A stretch of DNA of 64,000 nt from Valencia hispanica. Its lineage: Eukaryota; Chordata; Actinopteri; Cyprinodontiformes; Valenciidae. The stretch covers positions 9,171,693 to 9,235,692 of the forward strand of contig OY747702.1 of NCBI GenBank assembly GCA_963556495.2. Reading direction: 5' to 3'. Below are positions 22,200-33,689 of this stretch, in pieces. The notes under the pieces are model-generated. The model was not told the DNA's origin and did not search any database. It worked only from the letters and a program-made list of their open reading frames with translations. Made by a program: the position numbers and the translations under genes. Within the stretch, counting starts at the first letter, position 1. Each line of letters begins with the position of its first letter.

Positions 22200-22590
22200 G
22201 GTAGACCCACAAACCCCCAAAAGCGCTTACTCTACACGGCTAAACTTGGCTCTACTTGGTTATAAAGGTTTTCCACAAGTAGCCTAACATTCACATGGTA
22301 CCAGTAACATTTGTAAAAACTCACAACAGTGACTAAGCGTATTTGGAGATTTTAAGTGGCAGAGTGAGCAGAATGTTCAACATAGCTTTTATGTCCTCTG
22401 TTCTTGTTTTGTGTGATCATGACACAATACGTTTTGGACTCTGGGACTGCCCAACTGTACAACAACACCACACACTAAAGCTGGTACTCAATTGTAATGA
22501 AAAACCACCCAAACTATGTAGCGTTGAGCCAAGCCATACTTCTAGGTACTTGTGTAAAAAGGGCCAATTGTGTGGTCTTTTCTATTCTAA
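22200..22590. mobile_element. Possible MITE
   Basis: The left end reads CTAAACTTGGCTCTACTTGG and AAAGGTTTTCCAC. The right end on the plus strand reads GCGTTGAGCCAAGCCATACT, TAGGTACTTGTG and AAAAAGG. Loosely inverted GGCTC/GAGCC, GGTACC and TTTTCC blocks resemble a fish MITE type I remember, but the inverted repeats are imperfect and I could not define a target-site duplication. Confidence 0.3.
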
Positions 22591-22739
22591 CACTATCACA
22601 GCCTCTGCACAATTAGCAAACACAGCAGCTCCAGCCAGGAGTTTTAATATCCAGGCCCGGCACCATGGGTGGGCCGGACCCCTCCATTCAAGTATTGTGC
22701 CCACCCAAGACATATTACAACGCTAGTAAATTAAGAGGT

Positions 22740-23160
22740 CCACACTCCATACCAGTTGGTGGCGGTAATGCACCAATTTTTTTTTCAAGGTGCCTAATAA
22801 ACACAAAGAATAAAAAGAAGTGTGCTGTGTTATTGTTTGGCTAACTTCCTTGCTAACGGTAGTCCTGATGAAAACTATGTGAGAAATACACACTAGGAAG
22901 GGTTTTGAGCGGCAGATGATGTTGGATTTTGGACATAAGACTAGTTGTGGACTAACTATTTTAAAGGAGGGCATTCATAGGACAATTGTGGATGTAAAAG
23001 GATCCTTTTTGTTCGAGATGGCTGTGTTCAGGGTTTTGAACTGTGGCTTCAAACAGTAAGTTGTCATTTTTTTGCTTTCTGAGTGGTTTGACAAAAGCAT
23101 CTACTGTGTCCACAGTTAGGATTGTGTCATTGATTGGCATACAGCATTTGAATCAAAAGC
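22740..23160 (+). repeat. GGCGGTAATGCACC repeat plus repeat 'D', copy 2
   Basis: 22741-22800 carries CACTCCATACCAGTTGGTGG, then CGGTAATGCACC, a short motif I remember from dispersed vertebrate and fish repeats. From 22936 the sequence matches the repeat at 719-935 (GGACTAA, GATGTAAAA, TTTTTGTTCGAGATGG, ACTGTGTCCACAGTTAGGAT). Whether the two parts are one element is not clear. Confidence 0.45.
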
Positions 23161-23660
23161 AGAAATAGGATGGTGTTGAAATTCAGCCCGGACCTTAAAA
23201 GTTTATTACCTCGGGTGGGTCGTGGATAAGAATTTTTTATGTTTTTTCAATTAATATCTCAAACTTTCTGGCGCCGAGGCAACCTATATTTGGACCCCTC
23301 AGAGGTTAGGCGGCCTTCCTTTCAAAGCAGAAGAGAGCTACTGACGTCTGCTAGCAGCTAGCTAACAACATCAAAGTAGTTGACAGCAGAAGAGAGAGGT
23401 ACTAATCACCTGCAGCTGCTGCACCACCAGTAGCACTTACAAATATATTTTAAAAAGGAAGATGCCTCACTCATCAACAAGCAGACACACAGCAGGATCA
23501 TGACAGTGGCTCAACTGCCGCTGCTGTTGGAGTACAAAAAAACCCCATTCTGGCCACCAATCTAGAACAGACTGGCCCTTTAGGAAAACTCCCAAACCTC
23601 TAATGGCCAGTCCCTCCGTAAAATAATCTCATCTTTCAAATGATGAATAACATGGATATG
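23161..23660. other. Unassigned sequence
   Basis: No recognisable gene. A Tc1 element inserted at its right edge. Confidence 0.4.
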
Positions 23661-23662
23661 TA

Positions 23663-25203
23663 CAGTGATGTGCAAAAGTTTTAGGCAGGTGTGAAACATG
23701 CTGTAAGCAAAGAATGCTTTCAGAAATATAAATCATTGTTTATTTAGATCAGTTTACAAAATGCAAAGTAAGCAAACAAAACAAACTTCTAAATCAAATC
23801 AATATTTGATGTTACTACAGTTTGCCTTCAAACCCGCATCATTTCTTATAGATACACTTGCACAAAATCAGAGATTTTGTTGGAATATAGTCAGTTGTAT
23901 GTCCAACATATTATACCAAACCGGTGCTTGTGATCATCGATGTCAGGTTGAATCACAGTCATTAACTGAAAAAGAAACAGCTGTGTAGGAGGCTTAAAAC
24001 TAGGTGAGGAACAGCCAAACTCTGCTACCAAGGTAAGGTTGTGGAAGATAGTTACATGCCATGGCAAGATTAAGCACAGGAACAAGACACAAAGTAGTTA
24101 TAGTGCATCAGTAAGGTCTCTCCCAGACAAGATTTTAAAACAGACTGGGGTTTCAAGATGTGCTGTTCAAGCTCTTTTGAAAAAGCACAAAAAAACGGGA
24201 AACGTTGAGGATCGCAAACGCAGTGCTCAGGCAAGGAAACTTAGTGCAGCAGATGAAAAACACATCAAGCTTATTATCCTTCAAAATCAGAACATGTCCA
24301 GCAGTTACATTGGCTCAGAACTGGCAGGAACCAATGGGACCCAGGTACACCCATCTACTGTTTGGAGAAGTCTGGTAAGAAGTGGTCTTCATAAAAGAGT
24401 TGCAGCCACAAAGCCATACCTCTGACGTGGAAACAAGGCCAAGCAACTCAAGTATGAATGAAAACATAGGAAGCTGCAGAACAATGGCAGCAGGTGCTCT
24501 GGAATGATGAGTCAAAACTTGAAATATTTGGCTGTAGCAGAAGGCAGTTTGTTTGTCAAAAGGCTGGAGAGTTGTAGAACAAAGAGTGTCTGCAGGTAAC
24601 AGTGAAACATGGTGGAGGTTCCTTGAATGTTTGGGCTGCATTTCAGCAAATGGAATTGGAGATTTGGCAAGGATTAATGGAGTTCTCAATGCTGAAAAAA
24701 TACAGGAAGATACCTATCTATCATGCAATACCATCAGGGAGCCGTATGATTGGCCCCATACTTATTCTGCAGCAGGACAACGACCCCAAACATACAGACA
24801 AAGTCATTAAGAACTATGTTCAGCTTAGAAAAGAACAATAAGTTCTGGAAGTGATGGTATGGCCCCACAGAGACCTGATCTCAACATTATCGAGTGTGTC
24901 TGGGATTACATGAATAAACAGAAGGATGTGAGGAAGCCTAAATCCACAAAAGATCTGTGGTTAGTTCTCCAAGATGTTCGGAACAACCTACCAGCCGAGT
25001 TTCTTCAAAAACTTGTGTGCAAGTGTATCTAGAATTATTGGTGCTGATTTGAAAGCAAAGGGTGGTCACACCAAATATTGATTTGATTTAGATTTCTCTT
25101 TTGTTCTTCGCTGCATTTTGTTGATTGCTAAAAAAAAAAAAAAGATTAACACTTCTATTTTTGAAAGCATTCTTTGTTTACAGCATTTTTTCACACAGTA
25201 CTG
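23663..25203 (+). mobile_element. Tc1/mariner element, almost full length, inactive
   Basis: TA flanks both ends (23661-23662 and 25204-25205). The left TIR starts CAGTGATGTGCAAAAGTTTT, then AGGCAGGTGTGAAA. The right TIR, read inward, starts CAGTACTGTGTGAAAAAATG. The two align from TGTGAAA inward (ATGCTGTAA, CAAAGAATGC), so the right end has lost about 20 bases between TGTG repeats. The element is about 1.54 kb, close to the usual 1.3-1.6 kb. Confidence 0.88.
24039..25080 (+). pseudogene. Tc1-like transposase (DD34E) pseudogene
   Basis: The N-terminal half is open (24039-24425): a first helix-turn-helix near VRSLPDKILKQTGVSRCAVQ and ALLKKHKKTGNVEDRKR, then a second domain RKLSAADEKHIKLIILQNQN and HPSTVWRSLVRSGLHKRV. 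After a stop the frame shifts repeatedly. The first catalytic Asp block is seen as TGGAATGATGAGTCA at 24501 (WNDES), the second as QQDNDPKHTDKVIKNY (24771-24818), and the Glu block as ATTATCGAGTGTGTCTGG near 24887 (IIECVW). All three DDE positions are therefore still readable, but stops and frameshifts prevent a protein. Confidence 0.82.
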
Positions 25204-25205
25204 TA

Positions 25206-25717
25206 CATAGAAAGAGTGTCATAAAAGACAGATTTGACCCTGAAGTATGTAACACACTGCCAATGGCATGTAAAAACGCAATGGGGTTAAAAAAAAACTT
25301 GCTCCCCCACACACACACGAACACACCAAAATAAGCCATGGCCCCTCTAGCAAAATTGCCCTGGCGCTGGGTCTGTTAATATCTGTGTGAATGCTGAATG
25401 AGTGTGACCATTTTAAAAGCTTTCTAGAATATTTGAAATTTGCAGTCATCATTGTCAACAGTTCTGATTAATGAATATTTTGATTATAAAGGGCTTTGCA
25501 TGTGTCAACCTCTACGGATTTTGTTTGATTTTTTTTTGAGTTTGTGATGTTGTAACTATTAATTAAAAAAAAGGTGTCAGGTTTTCTGAGCATCAATAAT
25601 TATAATCAATAATTTAATATTAATATAAATATTGATGACGTTCGAGTTTAACCTGTTTATTAAAGAAATAGGGGCACCAATCTCATAAATGAGATACTTT
25701 TAATTAAACCCGACAGA
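25206..25717. other. Unassigned sequence
   Basis: AT-rich; no domain or repeat recognised. Confidence 0.4.
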
Positions 25718-26687
25718 CAGTCTGTTCTTTTTTATTTTTATTTTATTTATTTTTTTATTTATTTTTTATAAACGTGTCCTGTTTGGCAGTGTGGAGCTCA
25801 GAATTGGTGTCTGAGTACCAAGTAGAAGCCCAACACATTTACTTTCACAAGCGGAGCAGTACAGCTTTTGCTATAGTCCTCCACTTGATTTATGTGTGAA
25901 AAATCTTTATTATGAATTGTTGGGGTTTTTATTTCCTGATGTTATGGACACGGAGACGGAAAATTAGGGAGAAGAAAGAAGGAAGATGAAGAAGAGAGGT
26001 AGGAAACAAAAAGTCAAGAGAGAGGGTGAATTGAAAATACAAGAGAGGAAGGGGAACAAAGAAAACACAGGAAGACATTGAAGTCTGCCTCCATACCCAC
26101 AGGACGGCAGAGAGAGGGGGAAAAACAAAACAAAACACGAAAAAGGAACATCGACAAAACCAACCAAACATTGTGAACTAAGAATTACACAACCACATCA
26201 CACAAAAATAGATACAAAAATACAACAACAATGTCACAGAAAAACTCATGGTACCGATTAATCAAGCTCTAGTAATGATAACCTCAGCCCAAGAATATTT
26301 CCTTAAACACCAGAGACCCCACATCTATGTGTGTGTGTTAGCATGCTGGTGCATATAAGGTTTCTCCATAAGAGTGTTCGTTAGTTGGTGTGAGCAGACA
26401 TCAATCCGTCTCCCAGGAATCGATGCAGACATGAAGGAGATCGGAGCAAAGACGTCCAAAGGACCGCCAGAGCCCCAGGCGGAACCCGGGCGGGGCCGAC
26501 CGCATCCCCCAAGAGAGGAGCAAAGGAGAGCCCCAGGGGAACATCCAGCGGCCACTATGCAGGGGCCCAGGGGGCAGCAGTGACGAGCCCACGGGCCCCG
26601 CCGGCAATCAGCACCCCACCCCCCAGCAGGGACCCGACAAGGGACCGGCTGACGAGGGGCCCCCGGCACTGCAGGTCAGTCTGTTCT
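25718..26687 (-). mobile_element. Family C GC-rich retroelement, copy C1, with 11-bp TSD
   Basis: CAGTCTGTTCT occurs at 25718-25728 and again at 26677-26687, flanking the insertion at 25729-26676. On the minus (sense) strand the copy is 5' truncated. It ends in a hairpin (arms near 25853-25866 and 25872-25884), then GCCAAACAGGACACGTTTAT and an A-rich tail (the T-rich plus-strand run 25729-25770). The interior matches C3 (54756-57222) closely in the same orientation and C2 (36650-38390) inverted. Near 26575-26610 it lacks about 60 bases present in C2. Truncation, tail and TSD together indicate target-primed reverse transcription. No RT or endonuclease is encoded. Confidence 0.85.
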
Positions 26688-27871
26688 GAAAGGGCGCAGT
26701 TCGTCCAAGGGGATTTAACAAACTTTACAGCACACACTGAAATAGCACAGGAAACTTCTCGTTAATTAAGGGAATTTATTAATGAAATAGGTGAACCTTA
26801 CAGATTACATTTCGTTTATAATTTCCATCTATTCTAACGCATGCAAAAATATAGAACAAAGTTAACGTCGAAGGAAGGGGGCGTGTGTATGTGGCTGGCT
26901 GTGTGAATGTGTGTGTGTGTGTGTGTGTGGGAGGCAGTGAGCGAATGAGGGGGGGTTCAGCTCACCCCCTCAATGCGATCAATAGCCCAAGCCTTATCAA
27001 TTGGTGCGATCGGCTCACAAAGGGAGACAAAGGAAGACCGCGTGGCCATTCAACAAAGGCTAGTTTCAATTAGCAATGGTGGCTTGGATAAAGGGAGGGA
27101 TGACAGAAAAAGGGAATCGACGGAAGGCCACGCGACCTGTCTAAACAGACACGCGCCGACTGCAGCGTACAATACAACAAGCTGGGAAATAATACAATAT
27201 AATATAATGCTTCTAGTTGCAACCAAAGTAAAATAATAAAACACAAAAAACATGCAACATTCAGGGTCTGTGTACAGCGACAGACGACCAAGAATAAACA
27301 GTGGTTTACAAGTTAACAAACTTATTTTAACCAACAGAAAAAGATATATTAACCCGTTAAGACCTAATTCTCTTCTACCCAGACCAAAAGAAATAAACCA
27401 GGTTTATCCTACTTTGTGATGACTCTCTTCACAGTCCACGAAGAAAAACGTAGAACGACTTGAAAGTGTCCAGTTTAAAGGAGCGGTTTTGCGCAAAACC
27501 AAAGTCAGAGAAGCAGACGTCCGACTTTAGGCGCTGAGGGACTCAGACCTGTTTTCAATAGAGCTCAGAGGCCAGCGGACTCCCTGGTTGCTCATACGGG
27601 GAGTCAGTTTGCTTGTCCGGTTCACTTCGAAGTTTAAAAAGGGAAGTTCTTCCTGGTCCAGCAGGTTTGAACGAAAAAAGGAAAAATGCTAGCAATGGGT
27701 TAAAGCGTCTCCTTGCGGCTCCGCTGGTAGGAACCCAAAGACAAGGATTTCAATATTCGCGCTGCCTTTATCAACTCTGTGATGTCATTACTGGCCACAG
27801 ACCAATGAGAATGGGTTGAGGGCAGCGCCACGGATGCTGGGAGATGCAGTTCGTTCAGTAAAAGGCAGTAG
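26688..27871. other. Unassigned sequence with a short (GT)n
   Basis: A GT microsatellite lies at 26909-26929. No recognised domain. The part at 27480-27880 is more GC-rich than average but has no long frame. Confidence 0.4.
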
Positions 27872-28872
27872 CCTCAACAGTGACGTGGTGTGGAAACGAT
27901 TGTCTCACCTTGAATGTGAACGAAACAAAGGAGATTATTGTAGATTTCAGAAGAAACAGGGATAAGTCAAACACTGTTTCCATCATGGATGAAGAAGTGG
28001 AGGTGGTTGAGGAGTATAAATACCTCGGAGTTCACCTGGACAACAGACTGGACTGGAGGCGCAACAGTGAAGTTGTCTACAAGAAGGGACAGAGCAGACT
28101 TTACTTTTTGAGGAAGCTTAGGTCCTTCAAGGTTTGCAAATCTTATACAAGTCCGTTATGGAGAGTGTAATCTTTTCATCATCTATTGGTGTCGTAGCAT
28201 CAGAGCCAGGGATTTAAAAAAGGAAAACAACCTGATGAAGAAGGCTGGTTCTGTTCTGGGGACGACTGTGGAACATCTGGAGATGATGTTATGGACAACC
28301 CATGACACTATCCTGCAACAACAGAGTGTCTTCAGTCGGAGGCTTCTTCAGTTTCGCTGCAACAGAGACCATCCATCCATTTTCTTTACCTGCCATGCCT
28401 ATGCAGAGTTGCAGGGGGTGCTGGTGCCTATCTCCAGCTGTCATGGGGCGAGAGGCGGGGTACGCTCTGGACAGGTTGCCAGTCCATCACAAGGCAACAC
28501 AGAGACACACAGGTCAAACAACCACACACATACACACACACACACTGATACCTAAGGGCAATTTAGAGAAACCAATTCACCTAATAGTCATGTTTTTGGA
28601 CTGTGGGAGGAAGCCGGAGTACCTGCATGCACAGGGAGAACATGCAAACTCCATGCAGAAAGATTTGAACCCAGGCCCTTCTTGCTGCAAGGCAACAGTG
28701 CTACCAACTGCGCCACAGTGCAGCCCCAACAGAGACCGCTACAATCTTTCCTGCCCACAGCCATCATGATCCACAAAAACTCCTTAAAGAATTAATTGTA
28801 TGAGCTATACCAACACTTAATTTCCCTCTGGGCTCAATAAAGTATTTTTGAATTGAATTTGAATTGAATTGA
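27872..28872 (+). pseudogene. Rex1/Babar-like LINE 3' end, split by a SINE
   Basis: 27880-28170 encodes LTLNVNETKEIIVDFRRNRD, EEYKYLGVHLDNRLDW and KKGQSRLYFLRKLRSFKVC. Through frameshifts it continues as IYWCRSIRARDLKK, KKAGSVLGTTVEHLE and QSVFSRRLLQFRCNRD up to 28370. The element resumes at 28738 with a 3' UTR (TTAATTTCCCTCTGGGCTCA, ATAAAGTATTTTTGAATTG) and a GAATT-unit tail to 28872. It is 5' truncated before the catalytic aspartates, so it is inactive. Confidence 0.78.
28360..28737 (-). mobile_element. tRNA-derived SINE with 11-bp TSD, inside a LINE
   Basis: CAACAGAGACC is repeated at 28360-28370 and 28727-28737. Between them, read on the minus strand, is a tRNA-like head (GGCGCAGTTGGTAGCACTGT, TGCCTTGCAGCAAGAAGG, and a B-box-like GGTTCAAATC), then a body containing GGGAGAACATGCAAA, GGACTGTGGGAGGAAGCCGG, CCAGTCCATCACAAGGCAAC (plus-strand readings) and a tail of AAAATGGATGGAT. 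The plus-strand copy at 43700-44062 is the same family. A short CA-rich patch lies at 28524-28543. Confidence 0.88.
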
Positions 28873-31800
28873 TGGTGCAACAATTTCTGCTTGGCATGTA
28901 GCATGATGTAGTTACCATTTGCTATGCAAAACTCAGATAGGAGGAGCCTATTCTTTGCCACAGCTTGATTTGCAGAAGTCTCACAGGTAATAAAAGATAA
29001 AATATATTGTTCTTTTAGAGCAGGAATCACAAGTGAGCAGGTGGCCTTGAAATGGAATACTATTAAATCTGACTTTATATTAGGTCTATGTGTGATTGTG
29101 TGAAAAGCTGGTGAAGCAATGATGCATGGGCTGCATTCACAGCAGCCTCTGGTTAGTGTATGGCCTCAAGTTTTCATGCATACTCACTAAATACCTCACA
29201 TGACTGAGTAAACACGAAGGAAGTGTTTGTATTAAAATTATACATTAAGGAAAATTATCCACACAAAAGTCATAAATTAAGCACAACAAAACACGGTAAA
29301 AATGAGATAGAAGCTTCTGTCTGCAGCTTAGGTAAATATTAAAGTTTTGACGGTTGGATGACATTTTAAATGTATGTGCAGAGCCCTGCCTCAGACCCAG
29401 GTGACTGTTAAACCACAGAACAATCAATCAAATGAGAATAAAACCACGCCTGTCAACAGTTCTGAGATTTATACACACACCTCTCTCCCTAGAAACCCCA
29501 TCTTACTGTCTCCTATCCTTTCAGGGTAATATCCCTCAATCCATCACTTGCCTTCTCTTCCCATGCATCTCCCAGCTTTTAGCTCCTCTCACACCAAATG
29601 TCAATCCATCATAGGTCCCGGTTTCTCTCCTCACTCATTGACTTTCTCATTGTCTCTCTCCTCTTTTCAAACCACCTCATGTATAATAATCCCATTTTAG
29701 CCCCTTACCCACACCCCTGCATCTCTCTCAAGTCTATTGTTATTGACCAATCAATCAGGCTAAAGTTTTGCCTCACTGACATCCAAAAGATGGAAAAGCA
29801 CTTTATTGACCTGCTGATGAATTTGATGTATACATGTACCAAAACCTGTAACTTAGTTAAGGTTCTCACACTATGACAAGTCAGCATTTTTTAGTGTAAC
29901 CAATGAAGCTACTCCTAATAGAATATGTAGCCTTATAGAAGCTAAGAAATCTGACTATTTGCATATACAGTCTTTTGATAAAACGTTCTTCATAAAATTG
30001 AGTTAGAGTAATCTTTCATCAAACAGATGTTCAAGAAATCTGTGGAATAAATGTTTTTACCACCCTACATGTCAAATTATGCTCTTAAAAGTCATCTTTT
30101 TCTGCTAGAAAATAATTCAGGAAGCTTCAGAAATGGCTATAGCCGTGTATTTACCTCTTTAGAAAACCTTAGTGCATGCCTCAAGGCCTTGACTTCTACT
30201 TCCTGCTAGTAATTTTCTGGATTTGTTCTGAAAGCTGGTCTGTTTCTGGAAATGTAAGCTAAACGTTTTGGGAACAAAAGTAAATTTTGACCGTCAAATA
30301 ATGAGTCAAACTCTTAGACTCTTAGATAGGTATCCCGCCAGATAGTGTTTGTTCAGAGTTTCAGGAAGTGCTCCCTTTGTTTTGCCATTAAGCACCTGCA
30401 GTAGAGACCAGTATTCAGTTTATGATGCAGGATCACTTTTCAAACTGTTTTGAGGTCAGCACCAGGAAAGTGAAGCCCTTCCAAGCTAATGATGACCTTT
30501 CCTGCTGAACAATAGGTGTTGAAATATTCTCCACCAGCAACAGAGACTGGAGTGAGAGATTTGAATTGGGTGATTTTGGACCAAAGTAAGGAGTCCGCTT
30601 ATTAGTTATACTGGACTGGTGGGACTCACTCTAGGTTTGTTTCTTTTTTTCTTATCATCCAGACTTTCCCTAATTTAGGTAATGTAAAAGTAGTAGTAAT
30701 TATGTGCAAAACCTTTACATGTACGTCTAGGAGAAAGACACATTTGCCAAGCTTCTCCTGAGCGGTACAGTAGGGGTCGGTGCAGTTCAATACACTATAC
30801 TGCTTGTTTCCTTTGCAAAAGCTGCCCATACAACTGACCCTCACCACATCATTCTAGGGCCCCCTTCAGTTGTAGCGCCATAAGGATAATGGTATGATAT
30901 GGTTAGGGGGGGGTTGGGTTATTTAAATGTCATATGAAAGAAAAAAATATTTTTATAAAATATTCCTCTCACTCCTTTCTCTAAACTGTACAAATAGGAC
31001 TCACTGATTAACGAAAACAATTTGGACTGCCAGATAGAATTTGATAGATTTAAAACAAAAAGTAAAATATATTGAATCAGTGGGGCTCATAGGAAATTCT
31101 GATACCTAACTATAATCAAGTAGCCTTATTAATTGCTACATTTAATGGTCAACTGTTTATCACTCCTTATCCTTCCTAACAAAAGCAACATTAAGATCTA
31201 AAATTCTTGTTGAGACCTTCCTACTTTTTATGCAATCAGGTTTTTCTGCTTTCATTTAAACACATACTTGGTTGCTTTTTGTGAGTATTAGGGCCATTTC
31301 ATTAGAGCCAACTTCCACGTTTTTCTGATAAATTTAGAAATTTCTTCCTTGCAAATGTCTGACTTTACAATATCAGAAAATATAGAAGTTTGAATATAAA
31401 AAAATAGCCTTTTAATCATGAAAATCTATGCGTTTTTTGAGCCAATTTACAACTTTTTAACATCAGGGAATTTTAAAGTTTTTTCTTTAAAATATGTGAA
31501 ATTAATCTAAAAATGTCTTAGCTTTTTAGCCAAAATGTACTCTTTTTATGTGATCTACAATGGCCCTAGTTCTTAGTCGTATGGTTGTCATGTTGTTTTT
31601 CTAGGGTTAAAAGAAACCCTTCTATTATGATCTATTATGTGCTTCTAGCAAATTTTCTTAAAACACCCAACATGTAGAAGGCAATATTGGATGTAGGTGC
31701 AACAAGTTGGAAGTAAAGTTATATAGCTATATTCTATAAGGCACCCTGAAATGTCAGTCATGCAGTTAGATGAAAGATATTCCCAATTTATTTTTTTAAA
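28873..31800. other. Long unassigned stretch
   Basis: Nearly 3 kb with no recognised domain, terminal repeat or array. Several 60-90-codon frames exist on both strands, as expected by chance. This is the largest block that could hold old unrecognised repeats or unique sequence. Confidence 0.4.
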
Positions 31801-32040
31801 GATTTCTTTGGCTCTAGTGGCCTTTATTGGACAGTTTGAAGACGGAAAATGTGGGAGAGATATGCAGCAAATGTTCTGAACTTAGGAGTCGAACCTGGGA
31901 CAACAACACAGAGAACTGTAGCTTCCACATACAATTTGGGGCACATGCTCTACTGCTTTGGCATGCCAGATTTTCCCAATTTTGCCTACCCGGAACACCA
32001 CATATACTTCAATATTAAAATATTGCACCATACACCACCT
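31801..32040 (-). repeat. SINE-like repeat, first of a tandem pair
   Basis: The plus strand reads TAGTGGCCTTTATTGGACAG, AAATGTGGGAGAGATATGCA, GAGTCGAACCTGGGAC and CATGCTCTACTGCTTTGGC. The antisense of GTCGAACCTGGGAC resembles a tRNA B box (GTCCCAGGTTCGAC), so on the minus strand this looks tRNA-related. The right half is repeated at 32135-32300. Confidence 0.5.
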
Positions 32041-32134
32041 GTTGAAGAATGTGTTCAGTTCATTGGCTCTGTCCAGACTTCCATTCAATCATTCTAGAGC
32101 TTAAAGCCTGTGATCTTCTTCATCCCTGAACAGA

Positions 32135-32300
32135 GAGAGACATGGAGCAAAAGTTCTGAAGCCAGGAGTTGAACAACAGCACCGAGAACTGCAGCTTCCA
32201 CATATGGAGCACCTGCTCTAGTGCTGCGCTGTGCGAGATTTTCCCATGTTTTGCTCACCCGGACCACCACTTATACTTCAATATTAAAATATCGATCCAT
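32135..32300 (-). repeat. SINE-like repeat, second of the tandem pair
   Basis: It shares ordered blocks with 31850-32025: GGAGAGACATGGAGCAAAAG, TTCTGAAGCCAGGAGTTGAA, CTTCCACATATGGAGCACCT, GAGATTTTCCCA and TATACTTCAATATTAAAATA. The copies are about 290 bp apart, direct, and diverged. Confidence 0.6.
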
Positions 32301-32489
32301 ACAGAAAAAACATTCAAACGACACTGGTCTGTCAGTCACACACTAAGTCATGGCATTGATGTCCTCTCCATGCGCTTGACAAACAGTCATCCAGTTTATG
32401 GTCTCAAAACTACCCTGCAGGGCTTCTTTAGCTTTCTGTGTTCATTTTCTCATACTTCTCTTTGTCACAGGTTGCTTCTGAAGAAGTGG

Positions 32490-33355
32490 TTTATATTCTG
32501 AGCATAGAAAAAGCTACATGGAACATCCAGAGAATGACAGAGAAAAACAAGATTTTGATCTGATTGTCCCAGAGGAGGTCTTGCTTTGAACATATATGAA
32601 TCTTTAATAGTTGCATAAAACAAATCCAATGTCTTGTTTTCTCTGGTAGAGCAGCTAACAAACTGTTGAAATGTTGGAAGTGTAGTAGAGAGCGAGACAT
32701 GATTAAAATCAACATATAATACCACAAATGCATTGGTGTGTTGTGTTTCTAGATTAGCGACGATGAAACTGATGACATCACGGGCATTGTCGGCAACGGC
32801 TGAAGGTGGAATTTAGAGTGTTCACTGGTGGATTCTCTTGGTAAATAATGTTTATGGAAACTTACTGCCAAGAGTTCAATATCTGGGCTGGAGAGACGAC
32901 ACTTCACAGTAACATATTCTGGATGACACCATCTGTTGTTGACAAGCACTGCTACTCCACCCCCTTTCTTTTCCTGGTCATCTTCAGATCTCTGTCTGCT
33001 TGTATACTCAGGAAGCCTGCCAGAGAGACGATGGAGTTGGGGATATGATCCTGTAGCCACATCTCAGTGAAACACATAGCACTGCATTCCCGATACGCTG
33101 GCTGAGTCCTTGTAAGGGTTTGAAGTTCATCCATCTTGTTAGCCAGTGATCTCACATTGTCCATATGTTCGATGGAAGAAATGGTTTGAACTTCCTCCTT
33201 CTCGGTCTCCTTTTTGCTCCTGCTCTGAATCCACGCCTCCTCCTTCCCAACTCATTAGGGATTTGTGGCATCAGTTGAGAAATCAGTTCAGCGTTTTCCA
33301 TATTAATCAGCTGCTCCCAGCTGTAAACCCCCTTGTTGCCATGGTTACGCATCAT
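32490..33355 (-). pseudogene. LINE APE-type endonuclease domain (Rex1-like element)
   Basis: Read on the minus strand from 33355: a basic linker RRRGFRAGAKRRPRRRKFKP, then MDNVRSLANKMDELQTLTRT, CFTEMWLQDHIPNSIVSLAG, ADRDLKMTRKRKG, VAVLVNNRWCHPEYVTVKCR and SSPDIELLAVSFHKHYLPRE (to about 32855). After a break, VDFNHVSLSTTLPTFQQFV, RENKTLDLFYATIKDSYMF and PLGQSDQNLVFL follow. These are the N (start), ETW, D-N-H and S-D-H regions of an apurinic-type endonuclease; the final His reads Gln here (SDQ). It lies in at least three frames and is separated from any RT, so it is a 3'-truncated or rearranged fragment. Confidence 0.75.
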
Positions 33356-33689
33356 AACAAATGATCAGAAGTGGAGAATTAACATCTAAAGTCATTCCAG
33401 CTTCACAGCACCAAAAACTAGAATGAATACTGTCCTAAAAAATTCAACTTTCCTCAAGAAAACAGAGGAACCAAAATCCAAAAAAACTAAATTCAATATG
33501 TAGCCAACAGAGCCACTCCAACATGCAGCCACCTAGAGCAGCGCAATTCTAAAATTCCCAAGTCATAAATTCAATTTATGTATTTTTCCAGAAGCCATGA
33601 GAGGGCAGAGCAAACGTGTGAAAGAAGTTACCTTGGTTAGATGGGACCAAAACCTTTTGGCCTAAATGAATAATACTCTGTGTGGTGGA
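33356..33689. other. Unassigned sequence
   Basis: Nothing recognisable. Confidence 0.4.

Noticed and set aside
26915..28543. GT and CA runs as separate meaningful arrays
   Set aside because: Both are short. One is an ordinary GT microsatellite, and the CA patch near 28524 is part of the SINE body.
28873..31800. Host exons in the large unassigned block
   Set aside because: Frames are short, AT-rich and evenly distributed. I saw no frame with flanking splice signals and recognisable domain content. A spliced alignment of fish proteins would be decisive.
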